Below, one piece after another: positions 21,520-32,395 of a DNA stretch of 46,667 bases (positions within the stretch are counted from its first letter, which is position 1; every line of letters begins with the position of its first letter). This DNA is from Knufia peltigerae (taxonomy: Eukaryota > Ascomycota > Eurotiomycetes > Chaetothyriales > Trichomeriaceae). The notes beneath the pieces are model-generated. The model searched no databases. It was not told the DNA's origin and worked only from the letters and a program-made list of their open reading frames with translations. The translations under genes and the position numbers were made by a program. The stretch lies in NCBI GenBank assembly GCA_030247855.1, contig JAPDRN010000197.1, positions 1-46,667 of the forward strand, written 5' to 3'.

Positions 21520-21930
21520 GACAAGGATGAAAAACTTGGGGCAAGTACTTCAACAGCAAGGAAAGTACGAGGCGGCGGAGCAAATTAGCCGGCGAGTGCT
21601 GGCAAGTTATGAAGAAAGCACTGGGACTGGATCGACCGGATACGCTGATATGCGTGAGCAACCTGGCGACAGTGATTCAAATACAAGGAAAGTACGAGCA
21701 GGCAGAGGAGATAAATCGACGAGCGCTGGTAGGGTACACAAAGGCCTTAGGAGCAGACCAACTTGACACGCTGACTTGTGTAGGCAATCTTGCCATGGTG
21801 CTTCAAGATCAGAAGAAGTACGAAGAGGCAGAAAAGATGCACCGCAGAGCGTTGACAGGGCACCAAAAGGCCCCAAGAGCGGAATATGTCCCCTGTCAGC
21901 AGAGAGACTTTTGTCCCGGGCCACAGATGA
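21520..21930 (+). pseudogene. TPR (kinesin-light-chain type) repeat fragment
   Basis: Three repeats of about 42 residues are readable: MKNLGQVLQQQGKYEAAEQISRRVLASYE, then KALGLDRPDTLICVSNLATVIQIQGKYEQAEEINRRAL, then ALGADQLDTLTCVGNLAMVLQDQKKYEEAEKMHRRAL. A one-base insertion near 21615 separates the first repeat from the rest, and the frame then ends in non-repeat sequence. Repeats of this kind form the C-terminal arm of fungal NLR-like proteins (NACHT or NB-ARC plus TPR) and patatin-TPR proteins. No nucleotide-binding domain is visible, so this is a fragment. Confidence 0.75.
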
Positions 21931-22761
21931 TTGCTAGGTGTTTTCTGTAAACTGACACACCCACGGATTCTGTACTTGCTTGCCTCTTGGTCCGTGCCTA
22001 GAGGCAGCGTATTCGAAAAGACTGTCAAAATGCCCTGCCCCAAGTCAAACGGTGGGTTAAAGAACAACGAATCAGGAGGGTTCAGTGACGAAGCGCTGGT
22101 CTCCATCGGGCATTTGGCCACCCCCAATTCGACTGGCCGCAATCGGGCGTAACCGCCAATAAGGATCCCCATGATATTGACTTGCGGCTAATGGTGGCGC
22201 TAACCTAAACAGAGTCAAAGCGGTCGGTACTTTTTTCTGTGAGTACCCTTGCTATATCTATCCCTCTGATCTTGCCTTTCACGGAGATTCTCGTTCCCCG
22301 GGAAAGGCTGATACTTAGTCACCGATAAGGTCCTATTCGCTCATGTATTTCCTCTACACACCTCCTTTTTGCCTCGCACGAATTCTCTGCACGTGACACC
22401 CAGTTTCTCGTCCTTCAGGCAGCGAATCTAACGGCGACGGTGACACACCACCCCACGCGATACCCGATGCCTTGGAAAGGGCCTCGATTTTGTTGCTCTA
22501 CTAAACCTATTGGCATGCATTTTGCTTCCCTCCTCCGTGCCTCAATGGTCATGTGTATCCCAGAGGTCAGTTTTATTTCTTCAACTTAGCATTACTGTTC
22601 CCATAATGTTTGAGAAGTACACCAACCTATTTCAAGCAGACAACGCATGATTCAAGCGTCACCCAAAGCATATATTTGCCTTTAATGAGTGAAAGAAAAG
22701 GTCGGACGAAGCAGGTTGGACCTCGTACGTGATAAGCCTAATCCACTTACCTTCAGTTGAG
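21931..22761. other. Upstream region of bHLH gene 1
   Basis: No gene is recognised. A CACGTG core lies at 22390-22395, about 370 bp before the bHLH start, compatible with self-regulation (inference). Confidence 0.35.
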
Positions 22762-23181
22762 ATGTCTAATATCGCCCAAGGAAAGTCCGCAACACAATCT
22801 GCCTCCCATTCTCTGGCTGTCAAGTCAAACTATGGATGCATCAGGGACGGAAGCCACTCCGATCATGGCCTCAACTATCCAGAATCGTTTGTCTCCGACA
22901 CATTTTCGAAACAGAGAACACATGCGATAAACGAACGAAATCGCAGAGACCGGCTTTCTCAAGCAATTCGAGCCCTCCAAAGCGTAGTCCCGCAAATGGA
23001 TTCGGTCGAAATGCAGAAGAAAGGGCCACCTAGAGCGATTACGGTGGAAAAGGCAATCGAATATATTGTTACACTTCAGCGAGAAGTGGATCGACTCCGC
23101 AAAGAATCTTCGGCCATTACTCAAGACGCCGAGAATCTCTCCGACCCGAAACCAGCATCCAACAATCCCGCCTGTAGTTGA
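22762..23181 (+). CDS. Small bHLH transcription factor 1
   Basis: 139 aa from ATG 22762; the frame is open to a GTG at 22729. The bHLH spans about residues 50-120. The basic region RTHAINERNRRDR has the His-X3-Glu-X3-Arg pattern of class B proteins that bind CACGTG. Helix 1 is LSQAIRALQSVVP, the loop is short, and helix 2 is ITVEKAIEYIVTLQREVDRLRKE, running into a brief leucine-type extension. There is no acidic or Gln-rich activation domain and little else. It may be a truncated regulator acting through dimerisation or competition, or a factor with a small activator segment. The Pho4/NUC-1 family is the closest guess from the basic region and genomic context. Confidence 0.75.
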   Translation: MSNIAQGKSATQSASHSLAVKSNYGCIRDGSHSDHGLNYPESFVSDTFSKQRTHAINERNRRDRLSQAIRALQSVVPQMDSVEMQKKGPPRAITVEKAIEYIVTLQREVDRLRKESSAITQDAENLSDPKPASNNPACS

Positions 23182-24617
23182 AGCTATGGGCTTTTCTGTA
23201 CAATGCTTGGGATCCCGCTAATGGGCCCTGGATCGCTGATCCTTAGCATAGGATTAATGAAGTTCATTATTCGCAATGGATACCCAGCTTTCGAGGTTAC
23301 GACTATAGCTACCTAGCCTTCACCCTATTTTCGCTCTTAAGAGTTCATTCATGGGCTTTTCATGCGGCGCGCTCCTTCCGTGGGTGCTACCATGTGACAT
23401 CACCGTATACGAACAGTCTTTCTCGGCCGCGAACTGCACTACCTGCACCCAATTTGAGTCGCCCGCTATATGGTGTGGTTTGTTGATTGCTGAAAGAAGG
23501 ACTTCCACGCACCTCGCATTTTGAATTTGCAGAAAATGTGCTAGGGTGACAACAAAACACAAGTAGTAATAGTAGTCCACAGGTATACGGAAATACCCCT
23601 CTACCAGTGAAGGGGATATCCTCGTCATCTCCGATCAGGACCTTCTAGGCATTTCTGGTTCCCTGATCCGAAACGAAGTATGCACTGAGGAATGGTCAAC
23701 GTGAGCTCCAAATTTTCAGCTGCTTGCTGTCGCGGCTGCGTGCAGATAACTCCTGAAAGACCATCAACACAGAGGGGCCGTGATCCGTTGCTCGATGGCG
23801 TGGTCCCCGGGAAGCACAGAAGGCGGCTCATCTTCGCCTCCATGGAGTGTCTGTCTTCCTTCGTGGTCTCATCAGGCTGGGATGGAGACTGGCCCTTCGA
23901 AACTTGCTAGATCCTGGCTTTGTCATTTCTGGGGCTTGGTTCGATCAATTTGACACATCTTGAGTGCCGAACAGCAATACGAAAGGGCCAAGTCTATCCG
24001 TCATCTTGGCATCCCAATCCGTGGAGTTACAACTTGGCCTGCGACTGTATGTTGCGAAAAGCTGGACCTGGGAGCAACTCAATATTTCAACCCCGACCAC
24101 TACAAAAACAAGTACACGATTCATACCTGCGCTCACAACAGCAACCATGCTTTGCCCCTGGACAATCACTATTTGGCTCTGGACTCTTTTGACCGTAAGA
24201 CTGGGGAGACACTAAAGAGTCTCCCACTCGGCCGTGTGCTCCTTGGCAGAGGCTTGGCTTTTTCTTACCACGTTCCAAGACACAATTGCTGCGAGCTATT
24301 CTAGTTGGAGGGTTGCGACCAATTGAGAGTTTCCAATCATACTTTATGCTAGGATCCAACGGATCCATTCTACCTTGCAAACAGTACCATTGAAAGGTAT
24401 CATTGAGAAGCTTCAAAGCCGCATTCTTGGATTGTCCACGTGCATAGTGGACGACTTTCAACGGGTATTCCAGTTCCAATGCACATGAAGATCATAAAAG
24501 ATAAAGAAAAAGGTGGCAAGATGGGTACACTTGCTCGACATAAAGAGTAGGGCTTAGAAGCCAGAATTTCACAATCCAGCACAATCCAGACATTTACACT
24601 ACTCAGCACCTTCCAAC
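23182..24617. other. Region without recognised gene
   Basis: Several open frames on the minus strand (23320-23628, 23625-23843, 24087-24479) have no identifiable domain. A CACGTG core occurs near 24438. The last part holds the 5' flank of the truncated MFS gene. Confidence 0.35.
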
Positions 24618-24917
24618 ATGCAATCACCACTAGCAACAATTAAACACAACTGGGGAGCCTTTAGTCCCCTGGAAAAACGAAATGTCATCATCTATATTAT
24701 TGGGATCATGTTTTACAAGTTTGGTCTGGAGGCATTCACCGGTTCTATCATCGCCCTTGCTACCAATCGGTACGACTACGATGCTGCCATTCGCTCCGCC
24801 GCACCAATCACCTTTGAACGGATCGGTCTTCTTACAGGCTTAAATCAGGCTTTCCAGTGCGTTGGCTCAATTATAATAGAACTTGCAAGTACGGATGTAG
24901 AGCTCCCTCGCGCCACC
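24618..24917 (+). pseudogene. Truncated MFS transporter A
   Basis: The first 89 codons are nearly identical to MFS gene B (34337-34942): SPLATIKHNW, EKRNVIIYIIGIM, FGLEAFTGSIIALATNRYDYDAA, ITFERIGLLTGLNQAFQCVGSIII. After that the sequence diverges, and a solo LTR begins at 24918. A complete MFS carrier would need ten more transmembrane segments. Not functional as a transporter. Confidence 0.82.
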
Positions 24918-25332
24918 TGTTAAGGCTTGATAACTCGGAAGCTGTCAGACCTATCAGGTTTACTGACAAGTGGGGCGTCAACGGTGAACAATGCAACAGG
25001 GATGTCTGCTTGGGCAGGAACTCTTATCAAGTATACTGAGGGTCCAAAGGAATGGGTTAGTATGGTAACGAAGTTGACTACAGGCCGTGCCTCATAAGGA
25101 GGACACGCCCCGTCTATATAATTAATGAGTGCTTCCTATCTAGGTAGGTCTGGGCGCTGTGTTGATGCATTGATGCATGGTCTTGGCCTTGCACCCGTGC
25201 ATCACCGCATCGTGATGTTTCCCCATTGGTTCGTCACGTGACCCGAGACAGCCTTGCCATCGAGGCTGCTTTCGTCGCCCGACCTTCCTCCTGTCATTGC
25301 CCGGCAGGCCGTATGAAGGTCGGTTCGTAACA
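24918..25332 (+). mobile_element. Solo LTR A with 5-bp target duplication
   Basis: Starts TGTTAAGG and ends GTAACA, so the termini are the expected TG...CA. It is flanked by CCACC at 24913-24917 and 25333-25337. The first 180 bp closely match the start of LTR B at 28365. It contains TCACGTGA at 25234-25241. No internal retrotransposon sequence accompanies it. Confidence 0.85.
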
Positions 25333-25462
25333 CCACCATTCTGTTATGTGCTCGTCAATGCCTTCGCCATATCAATTTAATGTCGCACGTTCATGCGAGT
25401 GTGATCGTTTGAGTAGCTGAGATCTTTGGCAGAGGAAGGCACCATTCAACCCCGACGTCCTT

Positions 25463-27181
25463 TCACAAGCTGGGGGAGTTCAATGCCATAACGCAGAGCA
25501 GGCCAGAGATTAGACCGGCAACGGGCAACGTTAGGAGCCATCCAAGGAAGATAAATCCCATATGTTTCCAATTAGTCGCGCGCATGTCAAAATTCATCAG
25601 CGATACGCCCAATACCGAACCCGTCAAACATTGTGTAGTGCTCACTGGCAGTCCGAGCCGGGAGGCAAGGAGAACGGTGATGGCTGCCCCCAGCTCAACG
25701 CAGTATCCGCGTGTGGGTGACATTCGGGTGATTCGATTGCCCAAGGACCTTACCACGTGAAATCCATAGACCCAAAATCCTGCTCCGAGTAAGAAGCCAG
25801 CCACGACCAAGATCCAGACAGGTGTTGATGAGCGTGTCGAAACAACGCCGTTGACGTATGTCTGGTAGGTAGCAACCCAGGGGCCCACCGCATTGGCAAC
25901 ATCGTTACTTCCATGGGCGATGGACATCATTATTGCTGATGCCACTTGGCAGTAGGTCCACAGATGCTCAACACGAAGGTCACTCCTCTTTGCATGTGCA
26001 TGAAAGTGCACCATGGTGTCAGCCTTATACGCAACACACTCACGTGTGACACCCTGAAAGAGGCCGAATTTTATATAGCCAATCCATCGTCGATAGTGTG
26101 TCCAAGGCAGGTGCCTCACCGGGGCAAGAAATCTCTCGTGAGGACCAAGCTCCACACGCACTATCATCGAAGAACGTCTTTCGACCGGCACAGCGTCGGA
26201 CTGACCTGGGGAGACCTTCTCAACATTATGTGTGGGAGCTTCCTGGTTCGTTTCCAGGGTTTCCGGATTTCCGGGGGTATGCAAAGTTTGGGCGTTCATT
26301 TCGGTGTCCAAAGTAAGTGCGTAATAGTTTCGTACCTCCTTCTTCGCCTTTCCTGGGAAATAAAGTGGTGGATCTTCTTTCCAAAGCAAAGGTCCAAGGG
26401 GAATATGCCAGAACTCGATTCTGGCATCCTTTTGGACAATGCGGCGATGAAAATAAGGCTTGAAAAATATGAAAGCAATGGCCAATACGCCGAAAAAAGT
26501 GCCAAGAATAATCCCAACAGCTTTTCCGGCGCCGAATTCCTCTAGTGATGGTGCGGTTGGTAGTTCGATGACGATAAACAGTGCCAGGACACTTGCCGTG
26601 AAAGCAAGATATAGAGGAATGAGGCGCATGGCCCATTTGAATGGATCCGATCGATCAAGGACTGATAGCCTCAACACTCCGTAGAGCAATGCGGAAATGG
26701 CGCCAGCAATACAGGGCGCGATCGCCCAGGACGCTCCTATTTGGGAAGCGCTGCCAGACTGCCACTGCCATTTGATTGCCGACTGGGAGGCGTAGCCGAC
26801 TCCTATCAGACTGCCCACGACTGTATGTGTCGTCGAGACTGGCAAGCCCAATCCGCTAGCAACCATAAGCCACACGGCGCTGCCTATCTCTGCACAAGTC
26901 ATCGCCAACATCAAGGCGCCAGGACGATTGTCGAAGCGGTCGATGGTGATGATCCCGTTTTTGATCGTGCTGGTCACACGAGCTCCCAGTGCAACTGCGC
27001 CCACAAACTCGGTCGCGACAGCAAGAAGACCCGCTTGTGCCATGGTTAGGGTCCGCGCTGCGACAGAAGTTGCGTATGAATTGGCCACATCATTAGCCCC
27101 ATTGCCGAATGAGCTAAAAATGAATGCCACCGATATTATGGCGAGTAGCCACTCGTATGGTGCTGTTGCTGAGGATGCCAT
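25463..27181 (-). CDS. PHO89-like Na+/phosphate symporter (PiT family)
   Basis: Plasma-membrane sodium/phosphate cotransporter, 572 aa in a single exon. Both PiT signatures are present: GNGANDVANS at residues 26-35 in the N-terminal repeat and HGSNDVANAVGP in the C-terminal repeat. GLPVSTTHT and GLPVSTTQC are the matching second signatures. The two hydrophobic halves are separated by a hydrophilic central loop of about 150 residues, as usual. The frame is undamaged and starts at ATG 27181. A TATATATA stretch lies about 90 bp upstream. Alkaline-active PiT carriers complement PHO84-type symporters, so the window encodes both major high-affinity uptake systems. Confidence 0.93.
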   Translation of the reverse strand: MASSATAPYEWLLAIISVAFIFSSFGNGANDVANSYATSVAARTLTMAQAGLLAVATEFVGAVALGARVTSTIKNGIITIDRFDNRPGALMLAMTCAEIGSAVWLMVASGLGLPVSTTHTVVGSLIGVGYASQSAIKWQWQSGSASQIGASWAIAPCIAGAISALLYGVLRLSVLDRSDPFKWAMRLIPLYLAFTASVLALFIVIELPTAPSLEEFGAGKAVGIILGTFFGVLAIAFIFFKPYFHRRIVQKDARIEFWHIPLGPLLWKEDPPLYFPGKAKKEVRNYYALTLDTEMNAQTLHTPGNPETLETNQEAPTHNVEKVSPGQSDAVPVERRSSMIVRVELGPHERFLAPVRHLPWTHYRRWIGYIKFGLFQGVTRECVAYKADTMVHFHAHAKRSDLRVEHLWTYCQVASAIMMSIAHGSNDVANAVGPWVATYQTYVNGVVSTRSSTPVWILVVAGFLLGAGFWVYGFHVVRSLGNRITRMSPTRGYCVELGAAITVLLASRLGLPVSTTQCLTGSVLGVSLMNFDMRATNWKHMGFIFLGWLLTLPVAGLISGLLCVMALNSPSL

Positions 27182-27976
27182 GTTGAATCGTACTGTAGGT
27201 ATAAAGTTCTGTTTCCTGAGAAAGATGTGATCTGTCTGGATACACGAGACATAATACTGCTATCTTACAAAGTATATATACTCTGGTACTTCTACGCAGC
27301 TCAGTGTCTCTAGAAGCATTGCAACCTCAAGATGCCAGCGTAAACAAATCACGAAGCGAAATCTGTGCCCGTGCTACCTCTTAGGATCCAACTGGTCCAA
27401 GTTTATCTCAACTATGTGCTTATGAGTCAATACAATCGGCGCAGTGACAAAGCCAAGATGAGCGTGGCGGAAATCAAGACCTGGTATCGCCTCACTCGGC
27501 ATAACCTGCTGTATGTGTCTAGTAAAGTTCCAGCTAGCATTGGCGACCAGAATGCCAACGCTCTGTATATATTGCTTCTGTTCCAAGAGTTCCAGCTAGA
27601 AGGAGAGGAGCTTTTAGTAATGCTTTTGAACTACGAGACTTGATCTGCAACGGGGAGTTCTTCCGTCGACCTGTGTATTGCGTAGACGATATGAAGTAAG
27701 TTAGGCTTATATAGCTAGCTGTATCGACTCGGTCTTACCGTAAGAACTAGCAAGACCTTCCTACTTCTTGGGCACATGCATTTGCCATCGTAGAGACAAC
27801 CCTGCTCATCTATGTATTTAGTACAATGAATGTCTCTGATGCAATCTTACGAGTGTCGTCATCCTAGAGGCTGCGATCGCCTTTTCATAATCCACAGCAG
27901 CCACGAAGAATGCGGGTGGGCCAAGAAAGACGTCGTAAAACGCTCCTGAGCTCATCCAATTACAAAATCATTCGCG
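27182..27976. other. Intergenic region between PHO89-like and bHLH gene 2
   Basis: Divergent promoter region. An open frame at 27365-27643 (+) has no recognisable domain. No CACGTG is seen close to the PHO89-like start. Confidence 0.4.
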
Positions 27977-28258
27977 ATGGCACACTTCGTCAAGTTGATC
28001 TATGATATCTTGACGATTTTTACGTCTCAAGTTTTCGTGAAGAAAGAGAGACATAAGTTGGACGAGCGAGCACGTCGATCACAGTTAGCTCTCGCAATCC
28101 GTGAATTACAAACCGTCCTGATCAGTCCGAACTTCACTGCGGCGCCCCACCTCAAAGCAAGATCTGCTGCCGAGACCATTGAGGCAGCCATCACCTTGAT
28201 CAAAGAACTCCGAGACGAAGTGAACCGCCTAGGAAGTCGTAAATGCCAAGCTTCTTGA
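27977..28258 (+). CDS. Small bHLH protein 2 (Pho4-like basic region)
   Basis: 93 aa. After 20 hydrophobic residues comes SQVFVKKERHKLDERARR, whose basic region has the His-X3-Glu-X3-Arg signature of CACGTG binders. Helix 1 is LALAIRELQTVL, followed by a loop (FTAAPHLKARS), and helix 2 is AAETIEAAITLIKELRDEVNRL. There is nothing beyond the bHLH. The GTCAAG...TCTCAAG stretch between codon 5 and the basic region could be an intron, so the N-terminus is uncertain. It is divergent from PHO89. With no activation domain it could act as a competitor or partner of the host Pho4-like factor (inference). Confidence 0.72.
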   Translation: MAHFVKLIYDILTIFTSQVFVKKERHKLDERARRSQLALAIRELQTVLISPNFTAAPHLKARSAAETIEAAITLIKELRDEVNRLGSRKCQAS

Positions 28259-28364
28259 GGAATGGGTCTGCAAGGGCACGCTCAATTGGACGGAACGGCG
28301 CCAAGCCTTGGCTGCTTTGTCACTCGGATGATTTAATTGGAGTGCTCGTGAAATGTGGGGGGGA

Positions 28365-28778
28365 TGTTAAGGCTTGACAACTCGGAAGCTGTCAGACCTA
28401 TCAGATTTACTGACAAGTGGGGCGTCAACGGTGAACAATGCAACAGGGATGTCTGCTTAGGCAGGAACTGTATCAAGTATACTGAGGGTCCAAAGGTATG
28501 TGTTAGTATGGTAACGAAGTTGACTACGGATCGCCCCAAGGCATGGGCCGATCCTTCCTGACTATATAGTACTGCCCCTTCTCATGGCTCAGTGTGGCTT
28601 AGTATGGCTCAGGGACTGAGCGCACTGAGCCATACCGAGCCTGAGTCGATCACGTGATTTCCCCCTTGATTGGTCCCTCCGTGGCCAGCTTTCTACTGGT
28701 ACCCTGGCACCGCCCTACCTTCCCGATTCATGGTCACGTAAGCACCTGGTCAGCCCGGGCCAGTTGGCGTTCGTAACA
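28365..28778 (+). mobile_element. Solo LTR B
   Basis: Begins TGTTAAGG and ends GTAACA, 414 bp. The first part matches LTR A closely; the middle has diverged. It contains TCACGTGA at 28650-28657. The flanks GGGGA and GGTGA differ at one base, compatible with an aged 5-bp duplication. Confidence 0.75.
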
Positions 28779-28893
28779 GGTGACATCAATTTGGGGATTC
28801 CGGGAGGAGTCAATATTGAGATATCCCTTGCAGGGTGTTCTGTGAAAAGGTGGAACAATCGGGATTCCCTCGGTCGCCATGAGTGGCATTGAT

Positions 28894-28915
28894 TAAGCAC
28901 TTTATAAAGTGCTTA
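28894..28915. repeat. 22-bp perfect palindrome
   Basis: TAAGCACTTT followed directly by its complement. It lies just upstream of the DUF7924 relic. The role is unknown; it could be a repeat-element end or a dyad binding site. Confidence 0.5.
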
Positions 28916-28999
28916 GTTTACTCATTTATACTATCGTAGACGGCACTATCGTCTTAGAGGACTCAGGATAGCCCCCCTAGCTATTACGAAAGTGGAGAA

Positions 29000-29937
29000 A
29001 TGAGTTATTTATTGGCGAGAAAGAAATCCTCCGCCTCACTCCGCCGCAAGCGATCGGATAGCGAGTCTGGCGCACTGTCAGGAAGAGGTCCACAGTCCCT
29101 TAGGGATCGCCTAAAAAGACTAGAATCCTGGCAATTCATGCCAGTATTTGGACCTCTTAGCTTATATGCTTGTCAGAACCCCGTTCATGACACGCACCTA
29201 GTTCAACAACACCGAGTGACCAAAAGACTAGGGAGGAGAAGAGTGCTCCTTATAAGGACGCACGTTATGAAGCTCTACTCGCGGTAAAGGGAGTTTCATG
29301 GATGCATTAGACTTTGGCGTCGACGAGAAAAGCAAGACTCTTAAACGAGCCCTACTAGAGAAAGCGTAGCCTGTACCAAACGACTCGTTGTTTCGTGACG
29401 ACCTGTTTAGCTCGACCTTCCGTAAGATACGGAACAGAAATGAAACCCGGGTTATCCGAGACAATTTCTCAGTTGATCGTGCCCTCTGCAGAAATCTTTA
29501 TGACATATGGTGCCGGTGCCCTTAATTGCTTAATTGAAAGCACCAACGAAGGCTAAAACAACTCTATTCCATTAACGAAAACTCGCCCATAACCTGATTA
29601 TTCCGTCGGTTTCCGACGAGAAGCATTCACCAAGACCCAGCTTTAGAAACTTTAGCCATTCATTAGCGACCTCCCCAACAACTCCTTCTTTATAGGAATA
29701 TGGTACATATACTTCCCCTTCTTCTTAAGCGAAGTGAAGTGCGGTACGGCCGCACTTGACGTGGCTAATCGATAGAACGCGTATAGTATAACGCTCGCTA
29801 TTCGAGGGGTTATAGAACTATTTCGGCTTGTGAAGCGCGAGTAAGAGCTTTATCGGGAGATTCTCGCTTTTTCTATTTCGTATAATAACGAGACTATAAG
29901 GATTTATAGCCACTACTCTATGATCGAAGGTAAATAG
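29000..29937 (+). pseudogene. DUF7924 gene inactivated by stop mutations
   Basis: Readable pieces of this fungal domain in order are: ARYEALLAVKGSFMDALDFGVDE, NDSLFRDDLF, FRKIRNRNE, LIESTNEG, NNSIPLT, PDYSVGFRREAFT, SEVKCGTAALDVANR, NAYSITLAIRGVIELFRLVKRE, ELYREILAFSISYNNETIRIY and HYSMIEGK. At least six in-frame stops interrupt these (after NEG, RP, TQL, KL, VANR, KRE), at places where Trp or Gln codons are expected, as with C-to-T change at CpA. One or two frame shifts are also present. The 3' end is cut at 29949 by the left end of the hAT element. Confidence 0.78.
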
Positions 29938-30036
29938 ACCATGTTTTACCAGCGTTGTGCAGATGCGACTCCCACCAGTCCGACTCCTAGTCTTTTCTCG
30001 ATATTGCTAGGAGTCGACTCCCGAGTCGACTCCTTA

Positions 30037-32150
30037 CTAAGCAAACAGAGCTCTCCCATTGGCTGGGGTATCGTTCATCCGCTCCGCATCCATGATGTCA
30101 TAGACTTTTTGCTGCGACCATTGCTTTAGACATTGTAAAGCTTCAAAAGAGTCAGTATACAGACGATTGCGATCGTCTGTATAATTGCGATCGTCTGTAT
30201 AGAACCTCTTGGCCTGACTGAAGACTCTCTCAAGTTCAGTTGACATTGCAGGCACTGATAGAGCATCAAACGCTAACTGACGAAGGCCAGGGAAGCAACA
30301 AGCATGGTGTTGATATACTGCGCGAAGTCGTCATTTTGATGTAACTGGCTATAGATGCACTCATGTTGGCCATATATACCGATAATGATGACCTAGCTAT
30401 CTCAGAGACTGGCGTAGGCACATTTTGGCCGTAGATAGACTCCCAGATACCCTTGTTCTTTGCAAGCATAGGCTGAATCTGGTCTGCGGCAGTATTTGTC
30501 CAGGACGCGATAAAATATTGCTTTTTCAGGCAGGGATTAAGGAGGGTGGCCAGGGCATAGATCTCGTGATTATTGTCTGTCAAGTTATTATATTTATTAA
30601 GGACTTCCCAAGTATTTTGATAACACACCAGCAGCGGACTTGGACTGAGCGATTGTTCGTCTGTAGGACGAGGAGGAGCATTAGTGCGGCGACGTCGCTG
30701 AGGTTGTGGAACTTGCTGTTGTAGAGTAAGTTCATCTCTCTTAGTTTCAACATGACTGAGGAGCATCTCAAGGCCTGGGAGGACCTCCCAAACGACTCCA
30801 TGAGAGCCTGATGTGGCATAACTCTGTAGGCGTTCAGTGATCTCCCAAAAAGGCTTCAGTCCATGGTAGATGGCTTGCAACTGCGCCCAGTCGTCATCGT
30901 CAAGTTTATCGAGTTCCGAGAGCTCTGACTCAGTTGCTAAGTAAGCAACGAGAGCCTCTTTTAGTCTCAGGCCACGTTGTATAAGAAATAAAGGCTGAGT
31001 TCCACCGAGTTACGTTGTCAAGTTTCAGTTGAAGACTCCTCTCGATAGATTTCGTCAAGTTGCGCAAGTTCTATATAATAACTTACCATCGACACCAGAT
31101 TGAATTGAAGCAACTCCAACATCGACCTGAGGGCTTATAAAACCCATCAACAATCGCTCAAACTTCTGTCGACGAATTGGTGAGTTCCTGATATGCTTGA
31201 CGACGTTGTGGAACTTTCCAAATGAGCGTCGCCGCCGCCAACGTTGCATCTCTTCTTGAACTGCGATCTGGTCGCGATTCGATAGAGTCATCACTCTCTC
31301 AGCTTGAGCGATGAAACCTTCATTACTCTTGCCATAAATGAACGCTTTAGCGGCCTGTTTCACCTCATGGCCAGAGCACCTTGCTCTCCTCGCTGTGGTG
31401 GGTTCATTTGGTCGGAGAGCTTCAACTAATGCTTTGCAGGTGGTGTCGTTATTGTCGGCATTATCTGAGACGCATACTCCCCATTTATCGATGATTTCGA
31501 ACTGAGCCATTACACTTTCAATTATTTCAGCCATGGCCACTCCAGTATGGTGTCCCGCAAGGAATCGAAGTGCCAGAAGAGGATATCGAAACTGGAGGTC
31601 TTCATCAAGGAAATGAGCACAAATATCCAGTATTGGTGCGCCAGTTGGTGCAGTCCATATATCAAAGCTTAGGTGGACCCTCGATTTTGCCTGCGCCATC
31701 AACTTAATCAAGGCCATCTGGCCCTGTTTGAATTCCTCCGCCACCCATCGACTTATTGTACAATGTGAGTCCACCAAATAACATTCGATCGTTGGTTGTA
31801 TATACAGTATAGGCTCTCGGAACTCGTCGCGCTCAACAATCGAGAATGGGACTTGGCACCGAATAAAGAGTCGCAGGAAGAGGAGGCGGAATCGATCAAT
31901 ATTGATGGTTGTATCCAACGCTGCGAACTGAGACGGTGGACGTAAGGAGTTAGTCGAGGATGCTTGACTTTGATGGTCATAATCTTCGTCGTTCTCTACG
32001 TCCACGCCGTCATTACTGGCCTCAATCGATTGTAGGCCAATGTGATGCTTGGTCTGTAGGTGTCGACTATGGTTGTTGGTGGAACCATTCCTCTGTAGCT
32101 TGATTACGACGTCACAGTAATCGCAAAGCCAATGTGGTGGTGTTCCAGGC
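30037..32150 (-). pseudogene. hAT transposase, frameshifted
   Basis: Reading leftward: a BED-type zinc finger (WLCDYCD, then NNHSRHLQTKH) near 32030-32130, without an ATG in frame. The catalytic core is at 31055-32005 (SFDIWTAP, CSGHEVKQAAKAF). A frame shift near 31000 follows, then the piece at 30266-30880 (LQAIYHGLKPFWEIT, ALATLLNPCLKKQYF). The C-terminal dimerisation segment (AMSTELERVFSQAKR) lies at 30037-30255 in another frame. An 18-bp tandem duplication at 30166-30201 doubles six residues (YTDDRN). The element cannot move by itself. Confidence 0.85.
30166..30201. repeat. 18-bp tandem duplication in the hAT transposase
   Basis: Two identical adjacent copies of ATTGCGATCGTCTGTATA. Confidence 0.9.
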
Positions 32151-32395
32151 GAGGAAACTTTGAGATAATTGTCGCCATGCTCCCAGACAACAGAGGAAGT
32201 ATTACGTCTATAGACGTTTGGCTAACGACCGACTCTGCGCCAGTTGACCCCTCTAATACGACGTTCATCGCTTCGTCGAGAGTACGAGATAGTGTTTTCG
32301 ATGCTTGGAACCGCTGGCAAAGACATTTTACGTGTGAAACAGCAAGGAATCTACTTGAATAATGGGTAGAAGGTAAGAGATTGCCTACCATCTAC

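Noticed and set aside
23625..23843. Possible paralogy with the frame at 35310-35552 (shared TIPQ.ILR pattern)
   Set aside because: Only a short similarity; too weak to call a duplicated gene.
25946..26545. 199-codon plus-strand frame
   Set aside because: Antisense to the intact PHO89-like gene.
28894..28915. Palindrome as a transposon end or rho-independent terminator
   Set aside because: Eukaryotic context, no matching partner and no target duplication; kept only as a palindrome.
32132..32391. Frames on both strands at the right part of the hAT element
   Set aside because: Transposon subterminal sequence; only the BED zinc-finger frame has support.
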